5,139 bases of DNA from JAGQRJ01 sp041402045. GTDB lineage: Bacteria; Planctomycetota; J058. Position numbers and translations under genes: made by a program. The notes beneath the pieces are model-generated. The model had not been told where the DNA came from and ran no database searches. It saw nothing but the letters and a program-made list of their open reading frames with translations. Position 1 is the first letter of the stretch, and each line of letters starts with the position of its first letter. The stretch is taken from positions 1 through 5,139 of the forward strand of contig JAWKSZ010000129.1 in assembly GCA_041402045.1 (NCBI GenBank), in the 5' to 3' direction. Below, one piece after another: positions 1-5,139 of this stretch.

Positions 1-18
1 GTCGCGCGTCCGCAGGAC

Positions 19-140
19 GGCTCCTCAGCAGCGGAGCTCGGTGGTTAATACCCTCTTCGCCGGCGCGGCTCCCCAGCAGCGGAGCTCGGTGGTCAAACCC
101 TCTTCGCCAGCGCGGTTCCCCAGCAGCGGAGCTCGGTGGT
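19..140. repeat. Tandem array of 47-48 bp units (two full copies and one partial)
   Basis: The copies run 19-66 (48 bp), 67-113 (47 bp) and 114-140 (partial). A 20-base core, CAGCAGCGGAGCTCGGTGGT, is identical in all three (26-45, 74-93, 121-140). The second half, starting CCCTCTTCGCC, is nearly identical in copies 1 and 2 (51-73 versus 98-120, two differences). Units vary mainly just after the core (TTAATA versus CAAA). Each holds a small hairpin, GCTCC / GGAGC around an 8-base loop (20-37, 68-85); copy 3 has GTTCC instead, which still pairs by G-U in plus-strand RNA. The 47-bp step is not a multiple of three, and the core is read in different frames in successive copies, so this is not a coding repeat. 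The array ends 21 bp past the redoxin stop codon. Its role is unknown; it could be a variable-number repeat or an intergenic repeat element. Confidence 0.85.
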
Positions 141-161
141 GGACCCGGACGCCCGCGCGCG

Positions 162-716
162 CTAGTCGATCCGCACGCCGCGCGGGCGGGTGCTGGCGGG
201 GTCCGGCGCGCGGCCGGCCTTGACCGCCTGGATCGCCTGGGCCAGGTAGCGCTCGGGGGTGTCGCGCTTGCCGCCGGGGTCGTCGTCGATCGCCCCGCGG
301 TAGCGCAGGATCCCCTTGCCGTCGACCACGCAGGCGGTGGGGGTCACCCCCGCGCCCAGGGTCTTCTGCAGGGTCTTGGAGCCGTCCATGAGGATCGGGA
401 AGGGCAGGCCTTGCTTGCCCTTGGCCGCTTGCACGTCCTGGGCGGTCTCGCCGGCGTTACTGGCCACGCCGTAGAACACGACCCCGCTCTCTCGGGCGAG
501 CTTGGCCAGGCGCTCGGCGTAGGCCTGGCTGCTCGGGCAGCGCGAGCCCCAGAACACGAACACCACGGTCTTGCCCTCGTGGCTCGCCAGCGCGTGGGCG
601 GTGCCCTGGGAGTCGGTGGCCCGCAGGTTCCCGACGGACTCGCCGATCCCCACGGCCCAGGCGCTCGAGATCGAGAGCGCCGCGATCACGGCCAGGCTCT
701 TGAGTGCGTTCGTCAT
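162..716 (-). CDS. Secreted thioredoxin-fold redoxin (AhpC/TSA-like) with a single active-site Cys
   Basis: The 184-residue product starts at an ATG (716-714) with a strong Shine-Dalgarno upstream and ends at TAG (164-162). Residues 1-21 form a Sec signal peptide: Lys6, a hydrophobic core, and Ala-Trp-Ala before a predicted cut after Ala21. The rest is a thioredoxin fold: strand KTVVFVFWGS (49-58), the active-site motif RCPSS with Cys60, strand VVFYGVAS, PFPILMDG, and GVTPTACVVDG, in which Pro126 is the expected cis-proline. The segment LRYRGAIDDD (137-146) and the end STRPRG (175-180) resemble an extracytoplasmic redoxin family common in Planctomycetota. The motif is C-x-x-S, not C-x-x-C. 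The only other cysteine, Cys129, lies in the strand after the cis-proline. A thiol peroxidase or thiol-redox role outside the cytoplasm is plausible, but dithiol disulfide exchange through a CxxC is not supported. It lies 100 bp downstream of the giant propeller gene on the same strand. Confidence 0.9.
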   Translation of the reverse strand: MTNALKSLAVIAALSISSAWAVGIGESVGNLRATDSQGTAHALASHEGKTVVFVFWGSRCPSSQAYAERLAKLARESGVVFYGVASNAGETAQDVQAAKGKQGLPFPILMDGSKTLQKTLGAGVTPTACVVDGKGILRYRGAIDDDPGGKRDTPERYLAQAIQAVKAGRAPDPASTRPRGVRID

Positions 717-727
717 GGCTCCTCCTT
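717..727 (-). promoter_or_regulatory. Shine-Dalgarno site of the redoxin gene
   Basis: Read on the minus strand, AAGGAGG (727-721) is followed by the four-base spacer AGCC and then the ATG at 716-714. This near-consensus ribosome binding site fixes the start. The following signal peptide supports the same start independently. Confidence 0.8.
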
Positions 728-750
728 CGCGGTCGAGGGTCAGCGACAGG

Positions 751-793
751 GACGCTAACTCCCGCTGGGGTGTTCAGGCCCCGACCCTAACTC
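751..793. repeat. Pair of 11-bp near-identical direct repeats in the intergenic gap
   Basis: GACGCTAACTC (751-761) and GACCCTAACTC (783-793) differ at one base and are 32 bp apart, start to start, close to three helical turns. They are among the few A/T-containing stretches in the 100-bp gap before the redoxin gene. This could be a tandem operator for a regulator, but the second copy overlaps the inverted repeat and two copies are weak evidence. I see no convincing -35/-10 pair here. Confidence 0.3.
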
Positions 794-813
794 ATATCCC
801 TGCAAGGGGTCGG
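781..813 (-). terminator. Weak inverted repeat just after the giant gene's stop
   Basis: A perfect 7-bp inverted repeat, CCGACCC (781-787) with GGGTCGG (807-813), encloses a 19-base loop. It begins three bases after the TAG of the propeller gene. A smaller GGGG/CCCC pairing (767-770 with 779-782) lies just downstream and shares bases with it. No T-run follows on the minus strand, so it does not look like a classic intrinsic terminator. It could attenuate transcription, stabilise the 3' end, or be chance in GC-rich DNA. Confidence 0.2.
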
Positions 814-816
814 CGG

Positions 817-3800
817 CTACTGGATCAGGAGCCGGGTGAAGCGGCGGGGCACGTAGCCCTGCCACAGGCGGCTCTTGTCGCGGTGCAGGAGCACGCCGGG
901 CGCGAGCTGGAGCGTCTTGAGCGCGCCCAGGGGGCCGTCGGGACCGCGGGCCCCGTCGTCGTCGGTGACGATCACGTCGAAGCCGAAGCGGAACCCCGGG
1001 CGCGGGCCGGTCTGAGGGTCGAGGTCGGTCTCGGACACCCCGTTCTCGCGGAAGCTGGCCCAGGGGATCGCGCACTCGTAGATCACGCCGGAGTTGTCCT
1101 CCTTGCGGCGCACGAAATACTGCCCCGCCGGGCTGTCGTCCTCCTCCTCCTCTTCGGCGTCCTCCTCCTCCTCGCCCTCCTTCTTCTTCTTGGGCAGGGT
1201 CAGGGCCAGCGAGAGCAGCATGTCGTCGTCGTGCACGAACTCCCCGCCGTCGCCCTTGCAGTCGATCGCGATCAGGAGCGCGTCGCCGATCCACGCGTCG
1301 CTCTCGGTGTCGTAGGGCCGCAGCACCGCGTCGGACACGTCCAGCGCGAAGTAGAGGTAGGTGTCGTCGTAGCTCAGGTAGAGCCGGCCGGAGAGGTCCT
1401 CGTCGCCGCGCCAGCGCCCGCGCGGGGCCCCCGCCGGCTGTTGGATCGGCTGCACGTGGCTCGGCTGCAGGAGCGTGGCCCCGGACCAGGGGCGCCACCA
1501 GTCGTGGAGCTCGCCGTCGATCTCGGGGGGCCGCGCCTGGCGCCGGATCGGGAGGGTCTGCGGGTGGTCGTCGGTGTCCGCCTCGACCAGGGCCGCCAGC
1601 TCGTCCAACAGGCTCTGGCCGGCCTCGTCCCCCAGCCCCTCGGCCTGGAGCGTCGCCTCGAGCACCTGGACCGCGGCGCGGGTGTCGCCGCCCTGGACCA
1701 GGGCCCGGGCCAGCTCGCGCCGGCTGTCGAGGTCGTCGGGGTGGGTGGAGACCCGGGCCCCGAGCCGCGCCACGCGCTCGGCCTGGCTCGTGCGCTCGAG
1801 GTGCGCGAAGGCGGAGAGCCCGCGGTCGGTGCTGACCCACACCCGACCCGCGAGGGCCGCGACCCCGGCGCCGACCAGCCGCCGCCCGGGCACGCGCAGC
1901 GCCTGCTGCAGGTCGCCGGTGCCGCGGCCGAGGACCGAGAGGTCCACGCGCTGGCTGAAGGCCGAGCGCAGGCCGAAGGCCACGAGCTCGGGGGTCAGGA
2001 GCAGGCGGTCCGGCGCCTGGGCGCCCCCGCCCGCGGGCTTGTAGCGCCAGAGCAGGGTCCCGCGCTCCAGGTCCTGAGCCCAGAGCTCGCCGGCGCCGCT
2101 CACGGTGCGCCAGGAGAACACCGCGTCCTCGCCGACCTCGGTCAGGTTCAGCGCGGCCCGCGCGCCGTCCTCGGCGCGGCCGCGGTCGGTCCACAGCTCC
2201 TGGCCCAGCTCACCCAGGATCACGAACCCGCGCTCGCCTCCGGACTGGGTGCGCACCAGGAGCCGCTTGCCGTTGGGGCTGGGCTGCATGCCCAGGAACC
2301 AGTCGTCGGGGCTCTCGACCTCCCAGGCCCGGCTCCCGCCGTCGACGCGCAGCGAGGTCAGGGTCAGCCCGGACTGCAGGACGACGAGCTGCTCGGAGCC
2401 GAGCCAGGTGACCCCGCTCAGCTCGCGCTCGTCGGAGGTCCAGCTCCAGCGGGGGGCGCCCAGCGCGTCCAGGGCGTAGGCCGCGACCTCGACCGGGCCG
2501 CCGCTCAGCGCGTAGAGCACACCGTCCCGCGCGGTGATCCGCTGCACCCGGGGCAGCACGATCCGCCCCAGCTCGCGCCCGTCGGCGGCGTCCAGCACGA
2601 CCACCTCGCCGCTGATCCGGACCACGATCCGCGCGCCGACGGGGCGCACCTCGTAGACCAGCTCGCCCCGGCGGTCGAGGGGCTCGCCCGGGGCCGGGGC
2701 CGAGGCCTCGCCGGCCTCGGGGGCCCAGGTCCAGCGCCCGCGGGGCGCGATCCCCTCCCCCGGCGGGAGCAGGAAGCCGTGGACCGCGCTGCGGGTGGGG
2801 ACCACGAGGGTCTCGCCGGCGAACCCGAGCTCGAGCAGGCTGCTCTCCTCTTCGACGTAGAGCGCGGTGGCCTGGCCGGTGGCGGTGTCCAGGAGCTCGA
2901 CCTCCTGGTCGCGCTGGGTGACCACCAGGTCGGGCCGCGCCGGGAAGGCCAGGACGTCCGCCAGCCCGCGGGGCTCGGCGTCGAGCTCGGTGCGCGTGCG
3001 CAACCACGGCTTGAGCGCCGGGTGCAGCCCCACGAGGTGCTCCTCCGCGAGGAGCACCCGCGCGTCGCGGCCCTCCTCCAGCTCGGCGAGCTGAGGGCTG
3101 GCCCAGGCCCGCGCGGGGAGGGCCACCCGCTGTCCGCCCTTGACCTGGGGCTCGGGGCTGAGGGTCATGAGCGTGCGCAGCGCGCGCCGCGCCTCGGCGC
3201 GGCGCCCGAGCTTGAGGTAGTTGGTCGCGAGCCGGGCCCAGGCCTCGGGGACCCGCGGGTCCTCCGGCCACTCGCGCAGGAAGCGCTCGAGGGTCGCCAC
3301 GCCCTCCTCGCGCAGCGCGCGCTGCAGGTAGCGCGTCGCCAGCTCCCAGCGCGCGTCGGCGGCGCAGGCCGCGGCGCCGAAGCGCTCGAGCAGCCGCTCG
3401 AGCTGGGCGGTGTCGTCGGTGGAGCGCGCGAGCTGCAGCTCCTGGCGCGCGAGGGCTTCCTGGGTCGCGTAGATCCCGCGCCCGCGCGCGGCGACGAGCT
3501 GGCGCAGCCGCGCCTCGCCGAAGCCCCAGGGGTCGACCTCGATCCCGCAGGGGACCTCGACCCGGCTGCTGTGGGGCAGCCACAGCAGGCACTGGAAGGC
3601 CGCGGCGGCCTCGGCGCCGGCGGCGGGGTCCGGGGACTCGGCCCGGCGCTCGGCCCAGGCCACGAGCAGCCGCGCCGAGCGCTGGGCCAGGCGCTGCGCC
3701 TCGGTGCCCTGGGGCGGGGTGGCCTGGGCCAGGGGGCCGTCCCAGGCCAGCTCCAGCGCCTCGCGCGCCCGAGCCTCGAACTCGCCGCGGCGCTCGGCCT

Positions 3801-5139
3801 CCCAGGCCCGGGCCTCGGCGTAGACGAAGGCCGCGCGCCGGGCGCGCACGCGCTGCTCGCGGTCCGTGCGTCGGTCGGCGAGCACGCGCCGCAGCCGCTC
3901 GAGCCCCGCGGCGTCCCCGGCCTGGACCTGCGCCACCCCCAGCCGCAGCTCGCGCTCGACGCCCAGGGACTCGCGGCGGACCGCCTCGGACAGGGCCTCG
4001 AAGCTGCGGTAGACGTTGACGCGGCTGCTGCCGACGGTGGCCAGGTGCGCCCGGTCGAGGACCACCGGCGCCCCGAGCTCGTCCCGCGGCGCGGCGTAGG
4101 CGTAGCGTCCGAGGACCTCCCCGCTCGCCAGGTCGCGGCGCACCAGCTCGGTCTGCGTCGAGAGCACGAGCTCCTCCCCCAGGAGGGCGGGCGGCGCGCT
4201 GGGGCGGAGCCGGGGGTCCGACGCGCTGACCTGGAGCAGGCGCCCGTGGGCGCGCTCGTGCACCGCCAGGGCGTCGCCCACCAGGTAGACCCGCTCGGCG
4301 TCGGCCACGGCGTAGCGCGCTTGGCCGCGCGGAGCGGCCCACACCCGCCGGCCGTCGGGGTCGAAGGCCAGGGCCTCGGACCCGTCCGCCGGGGCCACGA
4401 TCCAGGGCGTGGTGCGGGCCAGGGGCGCCTGGGGCGCGAAGCGGCGCTGCCGCTCCCAGAGCACGGGGACCGAGGTGGGCGGCGGGGTCCCGTAGTGCGC
4501 GATCCACTCCAGGTCGCCGTCGGCAGGGGCCACGCAGGCCACGACCCCCAGGCCGGGGTTGATCAGCACCCGCCCGTCGTGGGTCCAGCTCGGCGGCGGG
4601 GGGGCGGTGGTCAGGCCCAGGTAGTCGCGGCGGGCGCGGCTGGCCACGAACGCGGCGTAGACCAGCTCCCCCGAGTGCGCGTCGATCCGCAGCAGGTAGC
4701 ACTCGAGGTCGGTCTCCTGGAGCAGGGCGACCACGAACAACGAGCCGTGGGCGTAGAGCGGGGGGCTGAGCCACTCGGCGCCCTGGGACCAGCGCGCGAA
4801 GCCCTCGGCGTCGGCGGCGTCCCACACCTTCTCGCCGCCCTCGCGGCCGAGGGCGACCACCCGCCAGTCGCTGCGGCGCTCGACGGTGCGCTGCTCGTCC
4901 TCGCCCACGAGGACCGTCGCCGGGCGGTTGCGGTGCAGCGTGGCGTAGACCAGGCCGCCCGCCACCGCGGGGCGGTTTGGCAAGGCCTCGATCCGGCTGG
5001 GGAGGTCGCCGTCCTCGGGGTAGGCGAAGGCCCAGCTCGCGCCGCCGCGGGCGCCGGCGGGGACCCGGGCCACCCGCTTCCAGTCCGCGAGGTAGAGCGC
5101 GTCGTCCTCGGGGGCGTAGACCGGCTCGCGATACACCGG
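817..5139 (-). CDS. Giant PQQ-like beta-propeller / TPR / CBM9-like protein (5' end cut off by window)
   Basis: The frame is open to the right edge. The first possible start, a GTG at 5136-5134, follows an in-frame CCG and no start signal is visible, so the true N-terminus (probably with a signal peptide) lies outside. Residues are numbered from that GTG. Residues 1-375 carry PQQ-like propeller blades, for example VVALGREGGEKVWDA (93-107), LLRIDAHSGELVYA (148-161) and LVRRDLASGEVLGRYAY (331-347). Residues 378-705 are alpha-helical and Ala/Arg/Glu-rich, with TPR-like helix pairs at about 591-660. Residues 725-1110 form a second propeller (EVVVLDAADGRELGRI at 844-859, LWAQDLERGTLLWRYKP near 1018-1034). 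A TPR-like segment follows at 1130-1185. Residues 1197-1436 look like CBM9/DOMON: EIDGELHDWW, LYLSYDDTYLYFALDVSD, DAWIGDALLIAIDCKGDGG, YECAIPWASF and FGFDVIVTDDDG. I infer an exported, non-enzymatic scaffold or binding protein, with the CBM9 fold perhaps binding carbohydrate. No catalytic domain is visible. Gene and domain calls are firm; function is unknown. Confidence 0.9.
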   Translation of the reverse strand, partial: PVYREPVYAPEDDALYLADWKRVARVPAGARGGASWAFAYPEDGDLPSRIEALPNRPAVAGGLVYATLHRNRPATVLVGEDEQRTVERRSDWRVVALGREGGEKVWDAADAEGFARWSQGAEWLSPPLYAHGSLFVVALLQETDLECYLLRIDAHSGELVYAAFVASRARRDYLGLTTAPPPPSWTHDGRVLINPGLGVVACVAPADGDLEWIAHYGTPPPTSVPVLWERQRRFAPQAPLARTTPWIVAPADGSEALAFDPDGRRVWAAPRGQARYAVADAERVYLVGDALAVHERAHGRLLQVSASDPRLRPSAPPALLGEELVLSTQTELVRRDLASGEVLGRYAYAAPRDELGAPVVLDRAHLATVGSSRVNVYRSFEALSEAVRRESLGVERELRLGVAQVQAGDAAGLERLRRVLADRRTDREQRVRARRAAFVYAEARAWEAERRGEFEARAREALELAWDGPLAQATPPQGTEAQRLAQRSARLLVAWAERRAESPDPAAGAEAAAAFQCLLWLPHSSRVEVPCGIEVDPWGFGEARLRQLVAARGRGIYATQEALARQELQLARSTDDTAQLERLLERFGAAACAADARWELATRYLQRALREEGVATLERFLREWPEDPRVPEAWARLATNYLKLGRRAEARRALRTLMTLSPEPQVKGGQRVALPARAWASPQLAELEEGRDARVLLAEEHLVGLHPALKPWLRTRTELDAEPRGLADVLAFPARPDLVVTQRDQEVELLDTATGQATALYVEEESSLLELGFAGETLVVPTRSAVHGFLLPPGEGIAPRGRWTWAPEAGEASAPAPGEPLDRRGELVYEVRPVGARIVVRISGEVVVLDAADGRELGRIVLPRVQRITARDGVLYALSGGPVEVAAYALDALGAPRWSWTSDERELSGVTWLGSEQLVVLQSGLTLTSLRVDGGSRAWEVESPDDWFLGMQPSPNGKRLLVRTQSGGERGFVILGELGQELWTDRGRAEDGARAALNLTEVGEDAVFSWRTVSGAGELWAQDLERGTLLWRYKPAGGGAQAPDRLLLTPELVAFGLRSAFSQRVDLSVLGRGTGDLQQALRVPGRRLVGAGVAALAGRVWVSTDRGLSAFAHLERTSQAERVARLGARVSTHPDDLDSRRELARALVQGGDTRAAVQVLEATLQAEGLGDEAGQSLLDELAALVEADTDDHPQTLPIRRQARPPEIDGELHDWWRPWSGATLLQPSHVQPIQQPAGAPRGRWRGDEDLSGRLYLSYDDTYLYFALDVSDAVLRPYDTESDAWIGDALLIAIDCKGDGGEFVHDDDMLLSLALTLPKKKKEGEEEEDAEEEEEDDSPAGQYFVRRKEDNSGVIYECAIPWASFRENGVSETDLDPQTGPRPGFRFGFDVIVTDDDGARGPDGPLGALKTLQLAPGVLLHRDKSRLWQGYVPRRFTRLLIQ
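1138..1191 (-). other. Low-complexity lysine/poly-acidic insert within the CBM9-like domain
   Basis: Codons at 1135-1191 encode four lysines (1316-1319) and then a run that is almost all Glu/Asp up to Asp1334, with only Gly1321 and Ala1327 interrupting. The coding strand is almost pure purine here (GAG/GAA/GAC/AAG repeats), and the complement is a pyrimidine tract. The insert sits between the domain strand ending at LALTLP and the strand starting at GQYFVRRKED, where a surface loop is expected. It keeps frame, and clear CBM9-like sequence continues on both sides. Confidence 0.85.

Noticed and set aside
19..140. A CRISPR array
   Set aside because: The parts between conserved cores are nearly identical to each other (51-73 versus 98-120), so there are no unique spacers, and no cas gene is present. 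It is a tandem repeat.
142..161. GC-alternating stretch (CGCGCGCG) between the redoxin stop and the array as a terminator or Z-DNA site
   Set aside because: It is short, has no long stem and no T-run, and alternating GC is expected by chance at this base composition.
41..223. A 60-codon plus-strand open frame across the tandem array
   Set aside because: Successive repeat copies are read in different frames (PQQRSSVV in one, PSSGARWW in the next), and it runs into the redoxin 3' end; the repeats are not coding.
411..758. Plus-strand open frame of 115 codons antisense to the redoxin
   Set aside because: No recognisable domain, and fully opposite a gene with a strong ribosome site, signal peptide and thioredoxin-fold motifs.
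1475..2044. Plus-strand open frames opposite the giant gene (also 1094-1315, 2105-2479 and 2867-3094)
   Set aside because: Ser/Arg/Ala-rich translations with no motif, antisense to well-supported coding sequence. The poly-Ser stretch at 1094-1315 is only the complement of the poly-Glu/Asp codons.
755..2194. A 479-codon minus-strand open frame overlapping the 3' part of the giant gene
   Set aside because: Low-complexity Arg/Gly/Pro-rich translation, out of frame with the CBM9-like domain that occupies the same bases; a compositional shadow.
2210..4825. A second long open frame (871 codons) on the minus strand inside the giant gene
   Set aside because: Its product is almost entirely Arg/Pro/Gly/Ala with no domain signal. 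It is an out-of-frame shadow kept open by the scarcity of stop codons in GC-rich DNA, while the overlapping frame encodes recognisable propeller and TPR-like repeats.

Overview
The window is very GC-rich throughout, with strongly G/C-biased third codon positions, and all credible genes lie on the minus strand. The main gene encodes a very large, probably exported protein made of PQQ-like beta-propellers, TPR-like helical repeats and a C-terminal CBM9/DOMON-like domain. The second encodes a small secreted redoxin of a type I associate with Planctomycetota. Together these suggest a high-GC planctomycete or a relative from an environmental genome. That is an inference from protein style; no ribosomal or other taxonomic marker is present.

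Layout, read in the direction of transcription (right to left). From the right edge to 817 is one giant open frame of about 1,440 visible codons, with its 5' end cut off by the window edge. Its order is propeller 1, an alpha-helical/TPR-like middle, propeller 2, a short TPR-like segment, and a CBM9-like domain interrupted by a lysine/poly-acidic insert. Next is a 100-bp gap (717-816) with a weak inverted repeat just after the stop, a pair of 11-bp near-identical direct repeats, and a strong Shine-Dalgarno sequence. Then comes a 184-codon secreted thioredoxin-fold gene (162-716). The left end (about 19-140) holds a non-coding tandem array of 47-48 bp units: two full copies and one partial copy.

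The two genes are codirectional and could be co-transcribed, but the 100-bp gap leaves this open. Both products appear to act outside the cytoplasm: the redoxin has a clear Sec signal, and the large protein is built from domains usually found in exported proteins. A functional link between them is not shown. I see no complete, clearly new multi-gene system here. The items most worth a second look are the tandem array, the charged insert in the CBM9-like domain, the composite architecture of the large protein, and the single-Cys active site of the redoxin with its altered C-terminus.
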